NCBI GenBank assembly: GCA_037043015.1
Contig: CM073321.1
Coordinates: forward strand, 13,028,001 to 13,092,000
Length of the DNA stretch: 64,000 nucleotides
Direction: 5' to 3'
From: Bryum argenteum
Taxonomy: Eukaryota > Streptophyta > Bryopsida > Bryales > Bryaceae
The notes under the pieces are model-generated. The model searched no databases and was not told the DNA's origin. It saw only the letters and a list, made by a program, of their open reading frames with translations. Positions 42,400 to 55,400 of the stretch are shown here, in pieces (within the stretch, counting starts at the first letter, position 1; each line of letters begins with the position of its first letter). The position numbers and the translations under genes were made by a program.

Positions 42400-45190
42400 T
42401 AGAAATTTTACTACCATCGTAGAAACTACGATTTATCCCTCCCGGACTTTCGTATGTTTGCTGTTTAGACGTCCTCCCAAAAAATCCCAAAATCCCAAAA
42501 GACATTTTGACATTCCTGATCATGACCGAGATTCCAAGGAGCTCAACTCATCAAATTGTTTGTAATTAATGAGACGCTAGTGGATCGAGTTGAGTTTAAA
42601 GTTAGGGATCGTGTTTATATCTGCTTGAAGTTCACAACAACATTATAGTGACAATTGGGAGAATCAATTGTCTCCAAGACCCAAACAACTGTATATTAGA
42701 TTGCAAATGAAGGGTTTTTGAAAAGCACTTTTATAAGAGTTTCTTATTTGTGACTACCCTCTTATTGTATGTAAAAAAAAACAATCCAGAATTGTTGTAC
42801 GTTCGAGATATTCAAGATACTAGTATTATATATGTACCACCTTCACTTTGTACACTTATGCAAATATCGCATATAATTTATTGAATATGGTTGAATAAAT
42901 CTTCATGAACAAAAAATCCCTTTTTACAATAAGATGTAAACAATGTACAAATTTGAATAATGGAAAAGCCTATGAATTCCTTGTAAAATTTCTCATTATT
43001 CAGCTTGTTTTTGAAGTATTACATTGATTGAAGTAGATTTAGAGGCAAAAACCGCAATTGTCTATAAGCGGTATTACCAAATCCTTGTTATATATACTTT
43101 GATTTTGCGTCATGAAAAATACGAGATGATGCTCTAATTTGTCTCTGAGTATGCTGATGATTAGAAGAGATGTGGCAAGCTAATAGTCAAACATCTTAGT
43201 TTATCAATTTATGTGTGCTTGACAATGGTGTTTTCATCTGACGAGTCTCAACAGCTTTCTACTTCTTCAAGCAAGTTGACATTGTTGACAAAGCACTTTT
43301 AAAATAATTTGCTACATTCTTACATTGCATCCCTCTTTCACGCATCTTAACCATTAAAATTTTGTCTTTGCATGATTCAATAATTGATGGTTGAGTGCTA
43401 TATTGGTGTTGAATAGGCAATGCACGCTTGCATAATATAAATTCATTGTGTCTTTGTTGATAAAGTTTAGTGCCAAATGGATGTTGTCTTTGATACGTAC
43501 ATATGTTTTGCCTTGTGTGGAGAAGATGTCTAATGTACTAAATTATTTTTATATGCTCCATGAATGTGCAAATTTTGTTTGCATATCTTTCAAGGGAGTA
43601 CACTTTAACAAGCCATGTGGCTGTGGAATTGTCTTGGTAAAAATGATGCATGTGTGGTTATAGAGGGAGAATGGAAGCGTAAGTGGAGGGTTCAATAATG
43701 ATGCGAGTTTCAAATTTAAAAATTTGTAATGAATTTAAGTGTGAGTCTATTTTCTGTGCATATAGAAAGCATAATATAGATCAAGTGGAATAATAGATTT
43801 GAACTCTTCCACAATTTATGAATTTTTGAAGCTACACTTATAGGTCTTCTTAAAATGGTTCTCTTAGAATCCCTAATTTAGGCCATAGTTTCAATTATAA
43901 TCATTTTTCAGAATAAATACTTTTAATTTTTTTTTAATTACAGTGTGGACATTATTGAATTTTTAGATTTGTTATGAGCATAGAGTTGATGATGGTTGTA
44001 ATTAGGATTATTATTCCATCTTCTGAACTACAATTTGAAGTATTGCTCCAGGACAAATTCGACTTTGAATTTGTTATGTACTTATCAGTTACAAACTTCT
44101 TGAGCCCTTTTTTGTATTGAGTTAATTTCAAGCAATCTCCTTACTTATTTTTATGTAATCCATTCTAGATTGACCTTTAAGGCTCAGTATACAAATATAC
44201 GTGAAGTTTATATTATGAGTCTTTAACACTCCATTTACAATTTGGAGTTGTATAACGCTAAAAATTGCTAAGAATAAAACACAAAGTACGTGAAATACAC
44301 TAAAATGCAGTGAATACATACAACCTACTATGTTATATTTGATACACATGGACAAAAGAAACAAGCTAAAATTAAATTCTAGAAGAGCTACTACTTTGAA
44401 ACTATTAGTACTTCTAAAATAAGGAAATGCTTAAACTAATGTGCAACCAACTGACACTATCTAACAACTCATATTCTTATCATACTTATAGAAATGCCTC
44501 GATAAATCAATTTTGAAGACTAAATATGCCAAGTTATGGCGAGTATGGTTGAAAGGACATTTTAGTATTCTATGCTGTAAGCAAAAAGACTATTGCAAAC
44601 ATTTAGTTCGTCGGTGACACTTTTCAGAAAGTACAAGTCAAAGTGAGAAGAGACGGTTTAGGGATTGGGAGCCCTATTCCATTGCTCGCGGTCCCTCTGC
44701 AATCCCACCTTGTGTGCATCGATTGGAGATGTCGCAACTACACTTTAAGATTTGTTAAGGGAGTCTCTCAAAAAGCTGCACTTACGAGTCAAAGTTTGTG
44801 CCTCTGCTAGTTACTGTGAGTTGAGTTGTGCAATAAAACTAACAGAGTGCAAAATAAGTTCGAAAGTCCAACTAGTAAGCCACTAGTGTACCAATAGACA
44901 CTAATGTTAGTTTTTCTAATTACTACAAAGAGAAAATTGCGCAATTCCAACATACAAATTAAGAATCTAGTACATTGAAGTCGACTATCCTATTCAAGCA
45001 TACACAGCAAGAGAACAAAATTGAAGAACATGCAAGAAACTCAGGTTAGTAGCAAAGTTAGAAATAATTTAGCTAACAACAACTCTTACATAGAGGAAAG
45101 AAATACATATATATGGCTTGGTCTAAGTGAATGTCATATCCAATTGATGACAATTAATCACCCAACCTAATTGCAAAGTCAACCATGAAG
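42400..45190. other. AT-rich region without a supported gene
   Basis: Nearly 2.8 kb of AT-rich DNA on both strands. The frames at 43448 and 44128 are long by chance in AT-rich sequence. No repeat, terminal structure or RNA gene was recognised. Confidence 0.5.
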
Positions 45191-45196
45191 TTGTGT

Positions 45197-45390
45197 GTCC
45201 AAAACAAGTCTATGTCTCTAACTATGCTCAATAGAGAACCGTCATGCTGATCTTTACTAGGTATCGCGTGCTCGGCTTACTAGGTATCGCATGCTCGGCT
45301 TACTAGGTATCACGTGTTGGACTTATATATGTTGAGTATAGACTACACCACAAACAACCTACAAAATAAACTGCAAGTATTCTCTTAACA
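45197..45390. repeat. Dispersed repeat, copy 1
   Basis: Contains CCAAAACAAGTCTATG, CTCAATAGAGAACCG and GTATAGACTACACCACAAAC, matching 51580-51720 in the same orientation with substitutions. Within it a 23-24 bp unit (TACTAGGTATCGCGTGCTCGGC) is tandemly repeated three times (45256-45325). It could be a solo terminal repeat or a MITE. Confidence 0.6.
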
Positions 45391-46810
45391 TTGCCCTCCA
45401 TTTAAGACAATTACACTCCTATGAACTTGTAGCCTAAAAATGGTTGGCAATCGGTTTAGGTCGGTCCGCAGAGCAACTTGGCCAAACGTTGATGTGGCTG
45501 ACGAGAGAGGTCCGAGATTTCCTAGGTCAGACTCCCCTCCTATGTCGGTTTAACAAGCGCTTGCTAGACAGCAGAGGTTTGTGACGTCGTTGTGTGACGT
45601 TGTTGATAGGCTCCGAACGAGAGCTCGATTGATCCATGTCGTAGAATTACTAAAGGCTTGGTCGCCTAGTAAAGGAGAGCGCTATTAGCGTCCGGTAGGA
45701 TGCTAAGGCTCGTCAAGATGAGGTCTAGCTTGCTGTAAGAAAAGTGTGATGCATTGGGCTGTCCTAAGAAGACCATTTGGTCAGCCCGATCAACACGTAA
45801 TTTGTTATAATAGGAATATTCAGATTATCAAATTGATGACAATTGAGCTTGAGTTGAACCAAATGTATTGTGTGGGTACATTTAGCTCGACTCGAGCGAA
45901 ACCCACATTTTTCAAAATCACTGAATAATACCATTATAACGAATTACATGTTGATTGTAAAATTGTAGAGTGAGTCAGGTTGGATTGAAGGTAGTTCCTG
46001 AGGCCAAACACGGTAAGGGTAGATTTGGAAAGAAGAAAAGGTGTCCTGCAATGATGACGGAATGGACAGGGTCTCCATCTATAATCAATGTTGATCAACT
46101 AGGTCCATTGAACTGGCAAGGCAATGCTAGAAGTGGTGTTAGTGGAATTTCAACTCCGTGATGAGCAATACCATGTTCAGATGATCGGCTCTTGGTGTAA
46201 GGTATGCTAAAGTCAGCTCCGTTGGTATTGCCAACTAAGGATCCGAGAGTTGCACCTCTGCTTAAAAAGATTGCTTTATTGGCGGGTCTTGTTGGCTTCT
46301 ATCATCTCTAGGCGGGTGGTTTCATGTACCCGACTGGTCGGATCCCTCAACCTGCTGACTGCCTTTGTTGCTTGATTGGTCATCCCAATTATCCCGGTCA
46401 CCTTCGTCATTGCATTTTCATAGTGTTGTCTTCATCATCGCACCTCTTCTTGTCTGTGTGTTAATCATCTCCCAACCTTAGGTTATCGCGTAGTGTAACT
46501 TTGCCTTCGGGCAGCTGTACGTCACTCTCGGTCAATAAGTTCTCAAACAATGTCAATTCTGTCAGCTAGTCCTCCTCCTGTTCTTTGTCTAAAGGTGTAA
46601 GGACAATGTGAGCAGTCGATACGGTCCACACTTGCCGGAAATCCTTTCGGTAGGGTAAAGTTGTTTTTACATGTATTTTATTGTCATAATTTGGGCGTTT
46701 TAGCCAGTTCCCTCGACTCATGGAATTTCCGTATGTCAGGTTTTGCGTTATTGTTCCGGAATTACCCTAATTCATGTTAATTTGATGTTTCTTTTTATGC
46801 CAATATATTA

Positions 46811-47188
46811 GTGGCTAGGGGTTGTGGTTCTTACGCTTTTTGCTTTTCTCTTTTTTCCCCTTCCTTATCCTTCTTTTTTCTTCCCTGGTATTTCTTTTTT
46901 ATTTGTCTATCCTCTCTTTCTCTCTCTTGTGTTGGGAGAGGGAGAATTGTTTTGGGAAAGAATCCAAATAGATTGGAAGAGTGTGTGTATTGCCTAGGAG
47001 TAGTGGCGGCTAATCAAGTGAAGGCGCATTGGCTACGGCGGCACATTGGAAGGCCAACTTTGAGGCGCAATATCTCGCAACCTAGGACAAACCAAGGAAC
47101 AAGCCTTACAAATTTAAAGAGGTCTTCAAGTTATCTTATCAAAAGCCAAGGATCATCTTTAGTAGATCAAGAACAAAAGAGAGGCTAG
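46811..47188 (+). other. Frame with a C2H2/BED-like finger
   Basis: The C-terminal half reads EECVYCLGVVAANQVKAHWL then RRHIGRPTLRRN. C-x2-C and H-x4-H at finger spacing resemble BED fingers of hAT transposases. The N-terminal half is a hydrophobic, pyrimidine-tract artefact. It is isolated in the gypsy relic and may be a fragment. Confidence 0.25.
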
Positions 47189-49088
47189 GGGTCCAACTAT
47201 GGGCTGGAAGCCAGTTGTACACCTTCACTTTGCATTGTGTGTACTTTTGTTGCAATCCATGTGGTTTTGATAATTGTGTGGGAGTGTATGGATGATCTTA
47301 GCGTATGCTCTCTTAGTATGCTTGGAGTCTATTACTTGGGAGTATTAAGTTACACTCACCAACTAGCCGCATGTGAACATCTACCGGGTAACCGGTATTT
47401 GACTTTACAGACGAGGTGCAGGTAGGACTTCTGGATGACAGTGAGGTGGTGGCTTTAATAGGAAAATGGGCATGCCTAGGAGTCAATAGTATGGTTGGAG
47501 AGTCACATCTTCTCTCTCGGGTGTTCGCGAAGGGTATGCTTTACTATTCAAAGTCGAGGCAGCATTTGGTCACGTTGATCGGAGGTGCGTTGACACTTTA
47601 GATTGTCTTCAACGATCTTCTAGAGCTTGCGTTGGGTATATCAAGCTCGCATGTCGGCATCCTAGTACTCCCCTTTCAGTACCACGTAGTCATTCCAAAA
47701 AGTAGTGTAGGTTTCGTTTCTGGTGTACAGCAAGGCTCGAGCGTCTATAAGTCTGCTTTGTCTCCCGCAGTCGTCGATTGTTGCTTAGGCTGTTCCGCAA
47801 CTCCTACTGTAAGAAGTCGATTTGTTGTGGAGTCTCCCATAGCTACTCCATGGTCGTGTTGAGTTTAAGATGCATCTCTACTAAGTCCGTCGAGAGGCGT
47901 TGTCTCTCGAGTTGGGCGTTGCCAAGCTAAATTTGCGCCTCTGTTGGGGCAACGTCTTTTGGAGATAGACACTAAGTATGGCCTTACGAGCCTTAGTTTA
48001 ATTGAGATTGTGACAAAGAGCCTAAATGTGCACTCGAAATTTCCTATCGTGGGAGAAAAATGGAAGGGTTTGTCTGGAGTGTTCGTGGAGGCGATTGAGT
48101 AATTGCAGGCCACGGTGATATCGCGGTTTATGGCCAAAATCCTTCCGTCTGAGGGTTGACCTTAATGGCGTCGGTGTCCACACACACCGTATCGACTAAT
48201 AGATTATTAAGAGAGTTTTCTAGGAGACGAAGAGTGTGAAACTTGTCTGGGGACGACTGGATGTCGCTTTTGAAAGGAGTAAAGGGCATTACCTTGTCGG
48301 ATGATTTAGCTATGACCAGAAGTGTGCGTCATTCATGCGTCAAGCTGAGCATGTCGTTCATGGGTTTGTTGCGTCCAGGCTTCTTGTTGGCTACCAAACG
48401 CGTCTCTATGAGGTGAGTGTCAACTGCTCAGCTACTTGAAGTTGACAGCCTAGCGTGATAGAAGCTGATCTAATGGAAGGTCGTCCAAACTTATCAAGTC
48501 AATTGTCGGAGGTGGGCGAAGGTTTCACCGGCTGGATTTTGGGTGCGCAGGTCAACTTCTACAAGTTGAATGCATGGGTTGAATTCTAACCCCTCGTTAG
48601 CCACTAGGTGGGTGGGGTCCTAGTAATTGTTCTTAGCGTACTTCTCAGGACATCTTTACTGAGATACCTGGGAGTGCGCATCCACAAGGTCTATGGTCGA
48701 CCTGGTCTATAGCTTTAATACGCTCTACATAAACTCTACGTAAATGCTGACGAGCCAACCGCAACTCGAGCCGTTATAGCACTCTTGTTGGCACTCTTCT
48801 TGTCGATGTCTAGTGCATTGACAAACTCTTCGACAAGCTCCATGCGTGGTGCGGTCATCAGGTTGGCCTCATTGAGTAACAGAAAGGGTGAGAAGCCCAA
48901 CTTCATGACAAAGAGGTCCTTCTCTGTCTAATTGTACGTAAAGACACAATTTGCGCCACTTTACTAACTTCGCCATCCTCACAAATGACAGTACCTTGTA
49001 TCAACCGTTGGTAGTACGGATGAGCTCTGCCCCGCTCTCCGGACGCGGCTATTGTTGCGCACAACCATTTGATGTGGTCGACTTCCCT

Positions 49089-49149
49089 CTCGCCAAGGAA
49101 GAGTCGCGCCAAGGAAGAGTCGCGCCAAGGAAGAGTGCGCCAAGGAAGA
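49089..49149. repeat. Short tandem repeat, CGCCAAGGAAGAGT units
   Basis: Four head-to-tail units of 14-16 bp. It gives spurious long frames on both strands. Confidence 0.85.
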
Positions 49150-50619
49150 GTCAAGTGGGTACTTTTGGGTACTTTTGTTCTTGAAGAATCAGATTAACAT
49201 GTGGAAGCGTGACCGAAATACCGCGAAGTGAATGAGGTCGGTATCTCCAAAACTTGTCCGCAGCTGTTGTTGGGCCGTTGCGCTCTCTGCCCACTTCGAC
49301 GAGGGCAGTTGTCGGTAGAAACCCTCGCTGCGGCGTTCTGCTTCCTTCGAACCGTCGATTTGCGGTGTCAACTAGGAAGAGTCCGCACCTTGAACACCTT
49401 CGCTTTCGCGTGCTTCCTCTTCTAGGACAACGATCCGTGCTGCCGACAAATCATGGCATCGCTTCCCAAACCCGTACTCTTATTTGCTGCAATTGTAGTC
49501 GATGATAGCCGCAGCTGGAAGTCGGTGCTTCGCAAATCCTCGGGCCTGCTGGCCGCCGCCTTTGAAATATTTATCAATAGTGGCAGCGCTTGGAGAAGGT
49601 GGGGATTACTTGAACTCTTGCTGCGCGTCGCTGGTACACCTCCCTCCGCCTGACACAAATAGGATTGGCGTGGGCTACTTCGTCTACGTAGTGCTCCGCC
49701 TCCACGCCTAAGTTGTTGCCGTCTTCGATTTGTGTCACTAGCGAGGCTATGGCAAACCCCTTTGCTAATGCTAAGACTGCGAAGTGATGACGTTGACTGC
49801 GAATTGATGACGTTGCTGCATGCTGCTCGTCAGAGGGAGTGAACGATGAAAGCGGAGAATGCAAAAGAGGGAGATAAATAGGCTCTGCTATTAAATTAAA
49901 TAATTACCTTCAAAAAAGTGGAACATTTTCAGAACTCGGCACGTAACATAGAGTTGTTATTCCGAGTTCTGAAAATGTAACATAATGTTTTCAGCATGTA
50001 ACATAATGTTTTCAGCACGTAAATACTGGTCAAGAAGGTAACTGGCAGTTAACCATCAAAAAACTACCAGTTCACTTCTGTTTATTTGTTGGAGAACAAC
50101 CAATTGACTATTGGTCGACTTCCCGTTGTGTGGTTAGGTCACCGAAGTCTCGACCATGGTGAGTCGTTCGTTGACTGCTAGTGGACTTCTTGCTGCTGGA
50201 TCAGGTTACTATAGTCACTGCTACCGTTAAGGGAGCTGATGCGGGGCTTGTTCGTTGTAGTTTCGTAACACTGTGTCTTCATATCCGACTTGCTGGTAGT
50301 TGATTGAGTAGAGCGGTCGGTAGGTGTTCATCCGGTAGACGGCAAGGTTTGAGCTTCTCGACATTGACTACTACTTTGTCAAAGTCAAAGTTTTGAACGT
50401 TAAGTAGAAGTACTATATTGTTTAGGAGAATATTTTGTATCCGGTAGAGTCTGAACTACTAACCCCATCGTTTGTCGGCATGTCTATTGGCACGTTTGAG
50501 GTACCACGGTACGTAGTCGCCTACATTGTACTGTGTTGTCGGTTCTTTGGCCTGATCGCAGTGGGCCCTGTTCTACTGCTTTGCACCGTGCTAGGCTGCA
50601 GCAGAGTGATGGGTTTCAC

Positions 50620-51200
50620 CCAGCATCTCTAACTTGGCTAACGCGGTGACGACACGATTGGGGGTGAGTGAAATCCAAATTGCTACTCCACCTCAGGGTT
50701 GGTACTACTTCTTCGGTTGGCAAAAGCTGGGTTTGTTCATATACTAACGAGAAAAGTGAGTGGCTAATCACTACCTTGTAAACAGTCTTGGCTGCAAACA
50801 ATAGTGTGTGGAGATGGACGTCCCAATCAGTTTGGTTGTCATTGACCAACGTCTGCAGTATTCACACGATCACCTTCTTGGTCCACTCTGGCTGCCTATT
50901 TTGTCGAAGGTAATATGTTGTGGATGTTATATATCGAAGCAAGAAATGCTTGGACATAGTTAATTATCGTAGAGTTATAAAGTGACTTCCTTGGTCGCAG
51001 ACGGAGTGTAGGGACAGCCAAATCTGGTCAAGATTTCATTGTACAAAAAATTTGTCGTTACTTTAGCACTGTTAGATCGTGGCGCCTTATCTTCAACCCA
51101 CTTGGTGGCATATACGATTGCCACCAATATGTACCGACATTCAGTACGTCGCGTCTTCACTACCGATCCTATGAAGTCGAGTTTCCATTCATGAATGGCC
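50620..51200 (-). pseudogene. Integrase fragment, Ty3/gypsy
   Basis: Reads HEWKLDFIGS, YILVAIVYATKWVEDKAPRS, TTNFLYNEILTRFGCP, then after a gap TDWDVHLHTLLFAAKTVYKV and SLFSLVYEQTQLLPTEEVVP. This is the core and C-terminal part of a Ty3/gypsy integrase. It is close in wording to the plus-strand relic at 27.4-28.0 kb (YILVATDYATK, PFRLVYGLTPIMPTEYVVP), so the two are related families. Confidence 0.75.
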
Positions 51201-51574
51201 CAATTGGTTGTTGAGTGACCAATTTTGTTGATATTGACTCGGTCAGACTAGTCGTCAAGTGGCACTTGTAGCATAAGTGGTACTTGTAGCATAAGTGGTA
51301 CTACTGGACACTTTTTTGAGAAAAAAGTTAGCCACAAGTATCATGCATCTAAGATCTTCCTAATAGAGATATCGAGTGAGAAACAACCTCCAACATTGCT
51401 CTTCTGCAGTCCTTGAATGATTGTTTTCACCTGGCTACCTGTAAAGAGTTGCCATAGCCTATCGTCCTTACCCACATGGTAGAGTCAAGGGTGCACAACT
51501 TGGAACAAAGTGGCTTTTAGGGCCAACCGCTCCCTAGCCTCCTTCGACATGGCGGTCAGAAACGTACTTGTTGG

Positions 51575-51725
51575 GTGTTCAAAACAAGTCCATGATACTA
51601 ACTATGTCCAATAGAGAACCGACATGCATACCCTACCAAGTATTGCCTGCTAGGTCTATACATGCTAGAAATAGACCAGAGCACAAATAGCCTAAAAAAT
51701 ATATCATAATTATTCTAATAATCAT
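51575..51725. repeat. Dispersed repeat, copy 2
   Basis: Contains TCAAAACAAGTCCATG, CCAATAGAGAACCGACATGC and a segment AATAGACCAGAGCACAAATA matching the copy at 45197-45390. It lies immediately right of the integrase relic, so the pair may be terminal repeats of a much-deleted element or two unrelated insertions. Confidence 0.55.
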
Positions 51726-51729
51726 GGTC

Positions 51730-52495
51730 CGCGGAATGAGATAACGCTCTACTTTCTTTCGTTTTCTTAGTTGTCATTGAAACAGGAAAATGTCTTCTCA
51801 TATCAGGTACTATCAGAAAATAGTGAAAGCTCCTTGTGCACATGAAGTGACATGAATGTGCACATGAAGTACTCTGTACGTTCCAGCACCAATCGTTCAT
51901 AAGTACGAACCGACAATGTGCATACTTTTCAATTTTTGATACACCTTTTTTTAACTTTTAGTCGCAGATTAAAAATTGGGTCATGATGTTCTGTTACAAC
52001 TGTGTGTAAAATTCTAATTCAAATTTCTTGCAAGGATATTAACCTTACTTTTAAAATCTTCATGTAACTTGTGTGTTTATCATAAGCTTTGTTTAACCTC
52101 CTAGAACATTAAGACAGGTATCTGTGACCAACGAAGTTGGTCGTGTCCATCTTGGTTGATCACATCCATCTTGTTTAATGCTACAAGGACCAAGCTACAC
52201 ATCACAAAAAACTGAGCCTGGTTGCTCCCTGCAGAACAACTCCTCTTAAGCCTAAGCGGACACATACTGGACAATAGACAACGTATTTTCATCCAAATGC
52301 ATCTTCCCAACTTCCTCATTATCCACAGTAGTGCACTCCGACGTTCTAGGTTTAAGGTTGAAGAAACGAACAGTGGTACACGATAAATCTCCCAAGACCA
52401 CGCACAGGCATGAACATGCCTCAGTCCATACAACGTAAATGCAGTAAATAAGATAACGACGATGACAAGTCGTAGTCCTCTCTATAAACTGCATC
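51730..52495. other. 3' flank of FAB1
   Basis: AT-rich, with a 25-bp near-duplicate (GTGCACATGAAGT) at 51836-51872. 52240-52495 is the likely 3' untranslated region of the kinase gene. Minus-strand frames here are short. Confidence 0.4.
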
Positions 52496-55400
52496 CTATC
52501 GTTTCGCCTCTTTTTTAGCAGCGCCATCTTCTGGTAAGGCTGATTCACTATTTCGGCGAGGTCCCATGACTTGAGGGCTCCACTCATCAGGCACCATGGA
52601 GAAGTAGGTCGACATTGCCTTGCGAAATCGTATCTTGTACTGTTCTGGAGATATCACCGTCGGAGCTGCATTTCTAGATCCACCGAGGATGCGAGATGCT
52701 TTCACCAACGTCTCCATTTGCTTATCCCATGTATATTGACGTATGAAATCGATAATACCTAGAACTAACTCTTGTCGGACTTCATCCACTCCAACAAGCA
52801 GCGAGTAATCCATAACTTGTTCCCTCTAGAACACAAATACCGATTTGAGAAATTAGACAATGTACCCGAATCACTTATTGCTCGCACCTTTAAGATAACA
52901 AGAAAATAGTAGATCTGACCGAACATAGTTCATTCCAAACTAGATTTGAAACGATAATCGTAACAGCGATACTAAACGTATGGCTAGAGCCTACAAACAT
53001 ACTAACAACTCCACTTCCACATCATTACTGAAGCAAGACAGTTTCCAATCTAACAGAAGAAAGAATGAAACTCCAAATTTAATGAAATACGTAACCTTGC
53101 TTCTAGAAATTGAAATTCAACTCAACAAACACTCAAGATCACAAAAGCTGTGAAATCAGGTTCAGGCTGCCAATTGAGTGTCTCGTATCCAATATACTCG
53201 ATACATAATTACTGACCGCTAAGAAGCCTGTGTCATTCCAAACAGCCCTTGAGAGCAAATGCTTGGCAACTCCGCTGACGAAAATGGGAGACGTTGGCAT
53301 CATCTCCAGAAGGTTTTCATCCAGCAGCACCTTATTGTTTCCTGTAACGTCAGGATTATATCGTGATCGAACAGATCCCTTCAGGTCATAGAGGCGACTC
53401 ACATTACGTGCATAGAGAAGGTTCTCCATGACAAGTAAGTCGAGTTCTCTGTTCCCTTTGGCCTGCTTCACCGACACCTGCCAAGAACATTGCTAATAGG
53501 TAAAGCATACAAAGTGATTTGCTCAGACATTTCTATTGATAATTACCATCAGGTTTCAAAATCGAAACTGGACTCACCCTGTACAGTCCAACAATCTTGG
53601 CAAGACTTGTCGGGCTGCCAGAATTGAGGGACTCTGTGAGATAATTGAAGTATCGTGGAGCGAAGCCCAGGAATGAGATCTTCTCCGTGCTAGTCACTTG
53701 TTTCACCACAAATCGATCATCCATAGTCTTCGCAAAAAACACGTTGCTTTTCCCTCCATGAGCTCCCCACTTCCTGCATCTGCTCATTGAGCGAATATAA
53801 TCCATATCTCCTCCACAACACTTCTTCCGAAGCGCATCAAACTGTTTGGCGTAATAGCATGTGACATGAAACTCCACTTTCCCGCTTTGACTCGATTCAG
53901 TGAACGCAACCTTCACATCGCGCTTCTCTCGTATTGCCAACACATCCATGGAAGCCGTTCTAAACATCTTCCTCTTGTGAATCAGATCATTCTTGACATC
54001 AATGCTGGCGTTAGACTCGTCCAAATGATGGATAGAATCCATAATGCTCGAAATATCTGTATTTTCGATCTCCTCCTTTTCTTGGAACTTCACTCTGGGC
54101 TTCTCCCTGTCATTATCTACAACTGCTTCCCAAAGGGATGCCTGCCGTAGATCTTCACACGTTTAGAGATATAATCAAAGAGACTAGAATAATGAGTTAC
54201 ACTGATCGAACTTTGACATGCCCACTTGCCTGGTAATCTGGTGTCAGAAGGGCATACGCGATGATGCTTGTAGGTTCATCATCATACACATTGATTATAG
54301 TGTCACTGATGCCAGGTGGAAGTTTAAGTCGTGCTGCACCAGGAGCAGGCAGACGCCCAGTAAGAGAAACAATCATGGGCGTTGATGGAAGTAACCGGGG
54401 TGGGGATCCTGCAACGCTACTCTGAGTAGATCCCGATCGACTATAGATGGAGTTTTTGTACACATAGGACAATGTCCCTATTCCAACCTCAGAAACGATG
54501 TTGTTCTTCCCATTCGCTCTTCCTGGATATGTTGGCCTGCTTACTTGCAAAGGTACATCTCCACTCTCCAATTGAAAGGGTTCCATGATGAAGCTAGCCG
54601 TATTTTCAGGACTACTGCCTTCGGGGAGTATGGGGACATCAGTGCATCTGAGATTCTCCATCGAGGCCACATCAACGTTCTTGGAGTCTGCAGTAGCAAG
54701 GCTATTAACCTTAGGACTAAGACTACCCAACTCTGCCTTTTTTGAATCTGGACAACTGAGAGTTGAAACAACTGGCACACGAAAGTCGATTTGGAAAGAG
54801 AAAGGTTTCACAATTCTGTAAATTGTATTCTAACAAACGCGACAGCTAATGGTACAACAGAACCTGGTTCTAATATATGATTGTCAGTTGATTAGAACTT
54901 GGATGACTTCTTATCTATGATTGTCAGTTGGGTGAGTACGAAAAAGCGATAACATACCTTGTCTGCACGCTACGGAAGCTTCTTGAACCGGTTCCTCATT
55001 TATTGCACATGCCGGTATTTCCCTAGCAACAGCAGTAGGTGAAGGACATAATAACTGTCTTGAGAGAAGTAATGAATTGCCATGATCGGATACAGGACTT
55101 TCCTCGACGATTGTGAATTCGTCGTCATCAGCAGTACCACACTCGCCACTGGTCTCGAGAGGGCCGCTCCCATTCGGCTGCTTGTGAGCAGTCTGAATTG
55201 TCATTTGTTCAGTAGAATTACCACCGACATGCTCTCGCTCAGATCGAGTTCCAAACTCAAGAGTGGCACCTATTACTGCTTCCTCATTTGTTGTCAAGCT
55301 ACTCTCTGCCTCCCTTGATCGCCCAAATGAGGCATTGACAACCTTTGAAAGTGACAATGATGAATCAAAAACTCCTGAATCAGAGCTTCTCGACTGCTGT

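Larger units (their letters stand above)
46200..51570 (-). pseudogene. Degraded Ty3/gypsy relic
   Basis: Most coding signal is on the minus strand. Around 46630-46500 it reads KDFRQVWTVSTAHIVLTP and ESDVQLPEGKVTLRDNLRLG. Around 48910-48750 it reads GFSPFLLLNEANLM and RMELVEEFVNALDIDKKSAN. At 51190-50620 integrase is clear. The order is scrambled, so several fragments or nested copies are likely. Frames on the plus strand (46811, 47237, 47632, 49228-49711) are mostly shadows. A short tandem of CGCCAAGGAAGAGT units is at 49089-49149. Confidence 0.5.
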
